In this document: positions 13,772 through 19,662 of the stretch, one piece after another
Layout of the letters: each line of letters starts with the position of its first letter
How positions within the stretch are numbered: the first letter of the stretch is position 1
Assembly: GCA_900551815.1 (NCBI GenBank)
Contig: URXE01000044.1
Coordinates: 1-19,662 of the forward strand
DNA: 19,662 bases
Direction of reading: 5' to 3'
DNA from: an uncultured Collinsella sp.
Lineage (GTDB): Bacteria > Actinomycetota > Coriobacteriia > Coriobacteriales > Coriobacteriaceae
Program-made: the position numbers and the translations under genes
The notes under the pieces: generated by a model
The model's input: the letters and a program-made list of their open reading frames with translations, nothing else
Database searches by the model: none
Told to the model about the DNA's origin: nothing

Positions 13772-16003
13772 GTGGCACACAACAAGCTGGAGGCAAGCCT
13801 CCAAGACCAGCGTAGTCAAGGCGGACATGGAGCCATTCCCCTCTCTGCTGGCATGCTACTCGTAACGCTCGGCGTCGTATACGGCGACATCGGCACGAGC
13901 CCCATGTATACCATGAAATCAATCGTCGCCAACAACGGCGGCATCGGTACCGTCAGCGAGGACATGATCCTGGGCGCGCTCTCGCTCGTCATCTGGACCA
14001 TGACACTCGTGACCACGGTCAAGTACGTTGTAATCGCCATGAAGGCCGACAACCATAACGAAGGCGGCATCTTCGCCCTGTTCAGTCTTGTGCGTAAGGT
14101 GGCGCCGTGGCTGATTCTCCCCGCCATGATTGGCGGCGCGGCGCTGCTCGCCGACGGCATCCTCACCCCCGCTGTCACGGTTACCACGGCCATCGAGGGT
14201 CTGCGCACCATCGAGTGGGGCCACGCGCTATTGGGTGACGGGCAAACCAACGTCATCATTATTACCATCATCATTATCTGCGGCCTGTTTGCCATGCAGC
14301 GCGCCGGCACCTCGTCGATCGGCAAGCTGTTCGGCCCGCTCATGACGTTGTGGTTCCTGTTCCTGGCAGGCGCCGGCCTGTTCAACATGCTCGGCAACCT
14401 GTCCATCCTGCGCGCGCTCAACCCCATCCGCGGCATCATGTTCCTGTTCTCGCCCATCAACCACTCGGGCATCATGGTGCTCGGCTTCGTCTTCCTGTCG
14501 ACGACCGGCGCCGAGGCGCTCTATTCGGACATGGGTCACGTGGGCAAGGCTAACATTTACGCATCCTGGCCGTTCGTAAAGGCGGCCCTCATCCTTAACT
14601 ACCTGGGTCAGGGCGCTTGGCTGCTCGCCAACAACTCCAATCCCCAGATGCTCGCGATGGACATCGTCAACCCGTTCTATATGATGCTCCCCGAGCCCCT
14701 GCGCCCCTTTGCCATCGTGCTTTCGGCCGTGGCGGCCATCATCGCCTCGCAGGCGCTCATCACCGGCTCGTTCTCGCTGGTATCCGAGGCAACGCGCCTC
14801 AACCTTATGCCGCATCTGCGCATCCACTACCCCAGCGACACCAAGGGCCAGCTCTACATTCCGCTCGTCAACAACATCATGTGGGTCGGCTGCATCTTCA
14901 TCGTGCTGCTGTTCCAAAACTCCGAGCGCATGGAGAGCGCCTACGGCCTCGCGATTACCGTGACCATGCTCATGACCACGACGCTTTTGACGAGCTACAT
15001 CGCCGGCATCCTCAAGCACAAGCTGAGTGCCTGCGTCTTCGCCCTGCTCTTTGGTGCCATTGAGCTATGCTTCTTCGCCTCGTGCCTCACCATGTTCTTT
15101 GACGGCGGCTACGTCATGATCTTCCTGGCCGCACTGCTGTTCGGCCTTATGTATGTGTGGCGTCGCGGTACCGCCATCGAGCGCACGCAGACGATTCTGC
15201 TGCCCGTCTCCAAGTACATTGACCAGCTCAACCGCCTGCGCAACGACGAGACCTACCCCGTACTCGCCGACAATCTGGTGTTCCTCACCAACAGCCCCGA
15301 CCCGCTCACGCTCGACCGCGACGTGCTCTATTCCATCCTGGACAAGCACCCCAAGCGTGCCAAGGCATATTGGTTCATCAACGTGCACGTTACCGACGAG
15401 CCCTATACGCACGAGTATTCCGTTGAGACCTTTGGCACAGACTTCCTGTTCCGCGTGCGCTTGGACCTGGGCTTTAAGGTCAATCAGCGCATCAACGCCT
15501 ACCTACGCCAGATCGTTGGCGACCTGATGGCATCGGGTGAGTTGCCGCCGCAGCATCACACCTACTCCATCTACGAGACACGCGGCAACGTGGGTGACTT
15601 CCGTTTTTGCATGCTGCGCAAGATGCTTGCCCCCGAAACGGACATCAACCGCAACGACCATCGCGTCATGGCCATCAAGTACGCCGTCCGCCGCGCCTGC
15701 GGAAGCCCGGCACGTTGGTACGGTCTTGAGAACTCGGCCATCATCATTGAGTACGTACCGCTGTTTGCCCGCATGCGCCCGGCAGTCAAACTCGTTCGCA
15801 CCCAGGTGCCGCTCGAAGTTCAGATCGAGGAAGCTGAGGAAATGGATGTCGATATCTTCTCGGACGACCTGGTCAACGGCAACGAGGCCGGCAAGAGTAT
15901 GAACGTCGATCCCACCGAGCTGCTCGAGAGCGTCGCCGATACGCCCGAGCAACAGCAACTCGACGGACTCGAGAGCACCCAGCTCAACGACGCCAACTTC
16001 TAG
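13772..16003 (+). CDS. kup: Kup-type low-affinity potassium transporter
   Basis: KUP/HAK/KT family proton-coupled potassium importer, 743 residues. The family signature GVVYGDIGTSPMYTMKS is in TM1. About twelve hydrophobic segments run to residue ~470 (ending around VMIFLAALLFGLMYVWRRG), and a cytosolic C-terminal domain of roughly 270 residues follows. It ends in an acidic, low-complexity tail (EEAEEMDVDIFSDD...), longer than in E. coli Kup (622 residues). The GTG start at 13772 has AAGGGAG 5-6 nt upstream; an in-frame ATG at 13754 (weak AGAGG) would add six residues. It is monocistronic, with a terminator directly after the stop. I looked for a c-di-AMP riboswitch upstream and saw none. Confidence 0.94.
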   Translation: MAHNKLEASLQDQRSQGGHGAIPLSAGMLLVTLGVVYGDIGTSPMYTMKSIVANNGGIGTVSEDMILGALSLVIWTMTLVTTVKYVVIAMKADNHNEGGIFALFSLVRKVAPWLILPAMIGGAALLADGILTPAVTVTTAIEGLRTIEWGHALLGDGQTNVIIITIIIICGLFAMQRAGTSSIGKLFGPLMTLWFLFLAGAGLFNMLGNLSILRALNPIRGIMFLFSPINHSGIMVLGFVFLSTTGAEALYSDMGHVGKANIYASWPFVKAALILNYLGQGAWLLANNSNPQMLAMDIVNPFYMMLPEPLRPFAIVLSAVAAIIASQALITGSFSLVSEATRLNLMPHLRIHYPSDTKGQLYIPLVNNIMWVGCIFIVLLFQNSERMESAYGLAITVTMLMTTTLLTSYIAGILKHKLSACVFALLFGAIELCFFASCLTMFFDGGYVMIFLAALLFGLMYVWRRGTAIERTQTILLPVSKYIDQLNRLRNDETYPVLADNLVFLTNSPDPLTLDRDVLYSILDKHPKRAKAYWFINVHVTDEPYTHEYSVETFGTDFLFRVRLDLGFKVNQRINAYLRQIVGDLMASGELPPQHHTYSIYETRGNVGDFRFCMLRKMLAPETDINRNDHRVMAIKYAVRRACGSPARWYGLENSAIIIEYVPLFARMRPAVKLVRTQVPLEVQIEEAEEMDVDIFSDDLVNGNEAGKSMNVDPTELLESVADTPEQQQLDGLESTQLNDANF

Positions 16004-16023
16004 CGACGTCACAAATCAACGAC

Positions 16024-16062
16024 AGCGGCCCTGCACCTCACGGAAGATGCAGGGCCGCTTTG
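16024..16062 (+). terminator. Terminator of kup
   Basis: AGCGGCCCTGCA (16024-16035) pairs perfectly with TGCAGGGCCGCT (16048-16059) over a 12-nt loop. The T-run is short (CTTTGCATTGC). It lies between the convergent kup and bile salt hydrolase genes and may serve both. Confidence 0.75.
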
Positions 16063-16082
16063 CATTGCAGTAAAGCTAGCGG

Positions 16083-17048
16083 CTACGAACGACGCGGCTC
16101 GGGAACCACGAGCCTATCGGGGCTCGCGCCCTCGGCATCCATCAGGCTCACGTAGCGAATCGACGGATCCCCATACATCGCGTAGTAATAATTGCCCGTG
16201 CGCGCGCTAAAGCATCCGGTGTAGATAGTCTTCTCGAACTTGCCATCGCCCATCCTGGACGCCCCCTCGATCATCACCACGCCCTCGAGCGAGCGGAACA
16301 TGCGGACGACGTTTTCGGTCTCGCTCTCCTTTTGCGGGTAATTGGCATTGAGGTACGCCGCCTTTACAAAACGGCTCGGCGAATAGCAGTCACCCGGAAT
16401 GCCGCGCATGCCGGCACCCGCGCCATAGGGCTTGAGCTCGGCGCCACGCCATGTCGCCGTCTGCGGAAAATCGCTTGTGGCGGTGATATAGGTGCGGAGG
16501 TTTTCCATGTGCCACGGGAAGGTCGGCTGGTTGGCAAGGGTGTCGACCGGATCGTCGTATACATGCAGGCCGTCAGCCATCATCTCGACCACGATGCTGC
16601 GCTGGCTGTCGCCGATAATCCAATGGAGCAGCGACACGCCCAGCCCCTCTCCTGCAGATTTGGCAACAATCACCGTGTCGCGCAGCGCGGCCTCGACCTC
16701 ATCGACCGTCGAGAACGTCGCTGCCACCCACAGGGGAAACTCATAGGCCGCGATATTGGTCTTTCCATCAACCGGCCCCTCGGCATACTCGGCATAACCC
16801 GGGAAATTGAGGCCCGCCACGGCGAGACCCGCATCGTTGCCGCAGTCGAAGAACATAGGGTAGTTCTTGTAATCGATGCACATACCGATCACCGCGTGTG
16901 CCGCTGTCGCGTCGTCGATAAACGAATACGGAATGTTAAACCCGCGCGGCATCACGCGAACCTGTTGGCCGTAGTCAAAGCTCCAGTCGAGATTGCGGCC
17001 CAGATACATGTGACCAGAATTATCGGTAAATCGAATGCTCGTACACAT
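16083..17048 (-). CDS. bsh: Choloylglycine hydrolase family enzyme, bile salt hydrolase type
   Basis: Ntn-hydrolase of 321 residues that should deconjugate glycine- or taurine-linked bile salts. After removal of Met1 the nucleophile is C2 (MCTSI). The other active-site residues are all present: R18 and D21 in LGRNLDW, N81 in GLNFPGY, N173 in LANQPTFPWH and R226 in PSRF. An asparagine at position 81/82 is the usual mark of bile salt hydrolases, whereas penicillin V acylases have tyrosine. Start 17048 has AGGAGG 5-6 nt upstream and is fixed by the need for Cys at position 2. There is no signal peptide, so it is cytoplasmic. A terminator (17112-17147) cuts it off from the upstream deformylase-like gene, so it probably has its own promoter, which I could not identify. 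Confidence 0.92.
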   Translation of the reverse strand: MCTSIRFTDNSGHMYLGRNLDWSFDYGQQVRVMPRGFNIPYSFIDDATAAHAVIGMCIDYKNYPMFFDCGNDAGLAVAGLNFPGYAEYAEGPVDGKTNIAAYEFPLWVAATFSTVDEVEAALRDTVIVAKSAGEGLGVSLLHWIIGDSQRSIVVEMMADGLHVYDDPVDTLANQPTFPWHMENLRTYITATSDFPQTATWRGAELKPYGAGAGMRGIPGDCYSPSRFVKAAYLNANYPQKESETENVVRMFRSLEGVVMIEGASRMGDGKFEKTIYTGCFSARTGNYYYAMYGDPSIRYVSLMDAEGASPDRLVVPEPRRS

Positions 17049-17111
17049 AGCGCCTCCTAGCTTTACGTTCTTGCTAATTTCATTGTCTCCAAACAAAGGG
17101 GCGCTAAACAC

Positions 17112-17147
17112 AAAAGCCCGGACATGACAACAATGTCACGCCCGGAC
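17112..17147 (-). terminator. Intrinsic terminator upstream of bsh (minus-strand transcripts)
   Basis: Minus-strand RNA GUCCGGGCGUGACA pairs with UGUCAUGUCCGGGC, 14 bp including three G-U pairs, with a short loop and then TTTTGTGTTT. On the plus strand the same three positions become A-C mismatches, so the element works in the minus direction. It ends transcripts coming from the deformylase-like gene. Confidence 0.8.
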
Positions 17148-17189
17148 TATTCAAGCTGGATAAACTCAACCAAGTTAACCCCGCAGGTC

Positions 17190-17298
17190 GTCTAAGGGGT
17201 CAAAGTGCCGCAGATTGCCACGAAAGAGGAGCGCCGCGTACTAACGGTACGCAAGCGACGATTGAGCGGCAAGGTGCGGTGCTTTGATCCCCTTAGAC
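17190..17298 (+). repeat. Long palindrome overlapping the 3' end of the second deformylase-like gene
   Basis: GTCTAAGGGGTCAAAGTGCCGCA (17190-17212; positions given because of length) pairs with 17275-17298 with one bulged base and two G-U pairs on the plus strand; on the minus strand these become A-C mismatches. Inside are TTGCC/GGCAA-type pairs and the hairpin GCGTAC-TAACG-GTACGC (about 17236-17252). The right arm contains the last codons and TAA of the gene ending at 17293. Next to the left arm is CCCCGCAGG, similar to the CGCCGCAGG at the same border of the repeats at 6574 and 9868. Confidence 0.65.
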
Positions 17299-17712
17299 CA
17301 ACTTGCCGAGACAGTGGTCGATCATATGCTGGATCATCTGTGCCTCGAAGCCCACAAAGTCCTGCTTGCGCTCGCGCATCTTGCCGTCGACGATCTGGTC
17401 AAAGGCAACCTTGCACTTGATATAGCGCGTGGACTTGGTGATCTCCTCGTGCGTCAGGCAGCTCTCCTCCATCTTGCTGGCGCCCAGGCCAAACACCAGA
17501 CGGGGGTTGTAGAGCACATGGGGCTCGCCGGCATCGTCCAGGTAGACGCAGACCTTCTTGGTGACGCCGATCTGGTTAGCGGCAAGGCAGCCGGCATCGT
17601 CGAGCGACTTGATGGTATCGATCAGGTCCTGAGCAACCGACTCGTCCTCGACGGTCGCAACCTCGCAACGCTGGGACAGGATAGCCTCGTCGTGGCAAAG
17701 CTCTTTAATCAT
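17293..17712 (-). CDS. Peptide-deformylase-like protein lacking the catalytic Glu
   Basis: 139-residue peptide deformylase homologue. Motif I CLAANQIG keeps the glutamine (Q47) but has C42 for the usual glycine. Motif II is ESCLT, not EGCLS, and keeps the metal ligand C85. Motif III is QHMIDH: H129 and H133 are present but M130 replaces the catalytic glutamate. Metal binding is possible; normal deformylation is unlikely by the known mechanism. Start 17712 is preferred because GGAGG stands 5 nt upstream and overlaps the earlier ATG at 17724. Its stop lies in a long palindrome, and a terminator follows at 17112-17147. It is a paralogue of the protein at 9408-9818. Confidence 0.87.
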   Translation of the reverse strand: MIKELCHDEAILSQRCEVATVEDESVAQDLIDTIKSLDDAGCLAANQIGVTKKVCVYLDDAGEPHVLYNPRLVFGLGASKMEESCLTHEEITKSTRYIKCKVAFDQIVDGKMRERKQDFVGFEAQMIQHMIDHCLGKLV

Positions 17713-17745
17713 ACGTTCCTCCATAGGGGTCGTTGTAACCGCTTA

Positions 17746-17751
17746 AGTATA
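17746..17751 (-). promoter_or_regulatory. Putative -10 element of the deformylase-like gene
   Basis: TATACT on the minus strand lies about 34-39 nt upstream of the start at 17712. No good -35 was found at 16-18 nt. Confidence 0.4.
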
Positions 17752-17905
17752 CGGTACCCACACTTTTTCATGCGAAAAATACCGTCCGTCTGCTACAAAG
17801 CGCCGAACATCAACATGCGAGGAACAACAGCGTCGTAAAGGGGCTATAGTGGGTGAGTTCGTGTCAATCGGCCTAAACTCGGGGCCGAACAAGGAAAGGG
17901 TATGC

Positions 17906-19216
17906 ATGGACGAACTATTTCACGTCAGCGAGCGCAAGTCCACAATCGGGACCGAACTCCGCGCTGGACTGACAACATTCCTGGCGATGGCCTACATCAT
18001 CGCCGTCAACCCCGCGGTGCTCTCGGGCGCTGGCATCGATGCAGGAGCGCTCGCCTGCGCCACCTGCCTGGGCGCCGGCATCATGACCATCTGCATGGGC
18101 ATCTTCGCCAACCGCCCGCTCGCCTGCGCGTCGGGCTTAGGCGTCAACGCGATGATCGCCGGAATCACCACCACCGTCTGCGGCGGTGACTGGCACGTGG
18201 CCATGAGCGTCATCTTCCTTGAGGGCGTCGTCATCTTGCTGCTCGTGCTTTGTGGCCTGCGCGAGGCCATCATGGACGCCATCCCGGTTGTCCTGCGTCA
18301 CGCCATCTCGGTGGGTCTGGGCCTGTTCATCGCCATGATTGGCCTGTGCGATGCCGGCATTATCACCGCTGGCGCCGGTACACTCGTCGGTCTGGGCGAC
18401 ATCACCTCCCCCACCTTCATCGTCGGCATCATCTCCATCCTGGTGACGGTCGCCCTCGCCTGCCGCAACGTCCCCGGCTCGCTGCTCATCGGCATCGTCG
18501 TCGCCGTCATCGCCGGTATCCCCCTAGGTGTGACCCAGGCTCCGACCGGTATCATCGCCCCGCTCGACTTCTCGAGCATCGGTGGCCCCATCGCCGACGC
18601 CGGCGGCGTGCCCGCCATCGTCAAGGTCCTTACCGACCCCGCGCTCCTCGTCATCTCGTTCTCGCTGCTCATGAGTGACTTCTTCGACACCATGGGCACC
18701 GCGATGGCCGTGGCCAAGCAGGGCGAGTTCCTCACCGACGACGGCAACGTCGAGAATATCAAGGAGATCCTGATCGTCGACTCCGCCGCCGCTGCTGTGG
18801 GCGGTTTCATGGGCGTCTCCTCCATCACCACCTTCGTCGAGTCCACTTCCGGCGCCGCCGACGGTGGCCGCACGGGCCTCACCTCCGTCACCACCGGCGT
18901 GCTGTTCATTCTCGCCGCGTTCTTCTCCCCCATCGTCACCATCGTTTCCAGCGCCGCCACCTGCGGTGCTCTGGTCTACGTCGGCTACCTCATGATGAGC
19001 GAGGCCTCCGAGATCGACTGGTCCGACGTGTCTCAGGGTTTCCCGGCGTTCATGATTGTCGCCGGCGTGCCCTTCACCTACTCCATCTCTGCCGGCATTG
19101 GCCTGGGCTTTATCGCCTACGTGATCGTCGCGCTCTTTAAGGGCGAGGCCTCCAAGATCAAGCCGCTCATGTGGATCGCAGCGCTCGCCTTCCTCGTCTA
19201 CTTCTTTGTAGCGTAG
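17906..19216 (+). CDS. NCS2 family purine permease (AzgA/PbuG-like)
   Basis: Membrane permease of 436 residues for adenine, guanine or hypoxanthine. It has about 12-14 hydrophobic segments. The N-terminus, STIGTELRAGLTTFLAMAYIIAVNPAVLSGAG, is the typical AzgA/PbuG start, and SDFFDTMGTAMAVAKQGEFL is the family hallmark. GVSSITTFVESTSGAADGGRTGLTSVTTG is the second conserved motif, near the substrate site. Start 17906 follows AAAGGG by 5 nt. The 5' leader has a hairpin TCGGCC-N9-GGCCGA (17868-17888) just before the ribosome binding site. No purine riboswitch consensus is recognisable. A strong terminator follows the gene. Confidence 0.94.
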   Translation: MDELFHVSERKSTIGTELRAGLTTFLAMAYIIAVNPAVLSGAGIDAGALACATCLGAGIMTICMGIFANRPLACASGLGVNAMIAGITTTVCGGDWHVAMSVIFLEGVVILLLVLCGLREAIMDAIPVVLRHAISVGLGLFIAMIGLCDAGIITAGAGTLVGLGDITSPTFIVGIISILVTVALACRNVPGSLLIGIVVAVIAGIPLGVTQAPTGIIAPLDFSSIGGPIADAGGVPAIVKVLTDPALLVISFSLLMSDFFDTMGTAMAVAKQGEFLTDDGNVENIKEILIVDSAAAAVGGFMGVSSITTFVESTSGAADGGRTGLTSVTTGVLFILAAFFSPIVTIVSSAATCGALVYVGYLMMSEASEIDWSDVSQGFPAFMIVAGVPFTYSISAGIGLGFIAYVIVALFKGEASKIKPLMWIAALAFLVYFFVA

Positions 19217-19242
19217 CGGCAACGCTGCCAAAGCAGAACACC

Positions 19243-19283
19243 AAAGCGCGGAGTCGCATCGAGCGGCTCCGCGCTTTTCTTTT
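19243..19283 (+). terminator. Intrinsic terminator of the purine permease gene
   Basis: AAAGCGCGGAG-T-CGC pairs with GCG-G-CTCCGCGCTTT around a short loop, one internal mismatch, followed by TTTTCTTTT. A clear rho-independent terminator 27 nt after the stop. Confidence 0.88.
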
Positions 19284-19423
19284 AAAGCCAGGCAACGCAC
19301 AGACGCGCGATGTATTGCTTCCCAAGTTTTGGACATTTTGCCCTCCAAACGGCACTACCGCCGGCTACATCCTGCAGATATGCTGGGCGTAATCGCATAG
19401 GCCCTATGAGGATGGGAGTAACC

Positions 19424-19662
19424 ATGGCCGCCTTGTTCACGACCCCCAAGCGCAATGACAAAACCTCTGGAGCCCATTTTGTCGAGCCCGACGTGCGCCG
19501 TCGCACGCTGCTCGCACACGGCAGCTGGCGCCGCGTGACACGCCGCATCGTCTGCGGCCTGGCCTGCGCGCTCACGGTGAGCTCGCTGCTCATGCCGAGC
19601 GTCTCGCTCGCCGCCGAGTGGGTCGACGTCGGCGGCACCCAATACAACGCCGGCACCGCGGC
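19424..19662 (+). CDS. Secreted or surface protein, N-terminal fragment (runs off window)
   Basis: The frame is open from ATG 19424 to the window end (79 codons and 2 bases), with GGGAG 5 nt upstream. After a charged start (KRNDKTSGAHFVEPDVRRRTLLAHGSWRRVTRR) comes a hydrophobic stretch, IVCGLACALTVSSLLMPSVSLA, and a likely signal peptidase site at SLA-AEW. The mature part begins EWVDVGGTQYNAGTAA, reminiscent of the first strand of repeat-rich surface proteins. The n-region of about 40 residues is unusually long. Too little is present to assign a function. An in-frame ATG at 19412 is an alternative start. Confidence 0.72.
   Translation, partial: MAALFTTPKRNDKTSGAHFVEPDVRRRTLLAHGSWRRVTRRIVCGLACALTVSSLLMPSVSLAAEWVDVGGTQYNAGTA

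Noticed and set aside
17725..17905. Purine riboswitch ahead of the NCS2 permease
   Set aside because: No purine-aptamer core or kissing-loop pattern is recognisable; only a simple GC hairpin is present.
19284..19423. Riboswitch in the leader of the secreted protein gene
   Set aside because: Short inverted segments such as GGGC...GCCC are present but match no known class, and T-rich stretches there do not follow a stem.

Overview
The window reads as chromosomal DNA of a high-GC gut actinobacterium, most likely class Coriobacteriia and close to Collinsella. That assignment is inferred from GC-rich coding sequence with AGGAGG-type ribosome binding sites, a bile salt hydrolase-type enzyme, an actinobacterial-type LOG protein with a long N-terminal extension, and dispersed GGGAC-type palindromes. 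There is no rRNA, tRNA, CRISPR array, prophage or complete insertion sequence. Most of the window is housekeeping and gut-niche metabolism, with several unusual gene architectures and several families of palindromic intergenic elements.

Layout. 1-3400: a PepV-like M20 dipeptidase and a HAD phosphatase on the minus strand, divergent from a DegV fatty-acid-binding protein. A near-perfect palindrome lies at the 3' end of the dipeptidase gene, and a sister copy follows degV. 3400-6300: a YafQ/RelB-type toxin-antitoxin pair, a LOG-family gene broken by a one-base frameshift, and tgt (tRNA-guanine transglycosylase), all minus. 6300-6745: a gene-free stretch filled by a nested GGGAC palindrome and copy 1 of a structured repeat. 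6745-9203: a protein with an acidic N-terminus, a MarR-like winged helix and a 98-residue RGG tail, preceded by a DHA2-type MFS exporter, both minus. 9408-11564: a small peptide-deformylase-like protein (plus), repeat copy 2, then an XRE repressor domain fused in frame to an AlaA aminotransferase (minus) with a 20-bp perfect palindrome in its promoter. 11727-13614: a LysR regulator divergent from an EamA exporter. 13772-16003: a Kup potassium transporter. 16083-17712: bile salt hydrolase and a second deformylase-like protein, both minus, separated by a terminator and a third long palindrome. 17906-19216: an NCS2 purine permease. 19424-end: the start of a secreted protein cut off by the window edge.

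How the genes fit together. Peptide and amino-acid use (dipeptidase, alanine aminotransferase, possible amino-acid or metabolite export by EamA), nucleobase uptake, potassium uptake, queuine/preQ1 tRNA modification and bile salt deconjugation suit a fermentative, amino-acid-dependent gut commensal. The points most worth a second look are: (1) the RGG-tailed winged-helix protein; (2) the ~170-bp repeat found twice, each time at the 3' end of a minus-strand gene, with compensatory base changes in its stems; (3) the XRE-AlaA fusion, which keeps an internal ribosome binding site and start exactly where free-standing AlaA begins; and (4) two deformylase paralogues that have each lost a different catalytic residue.
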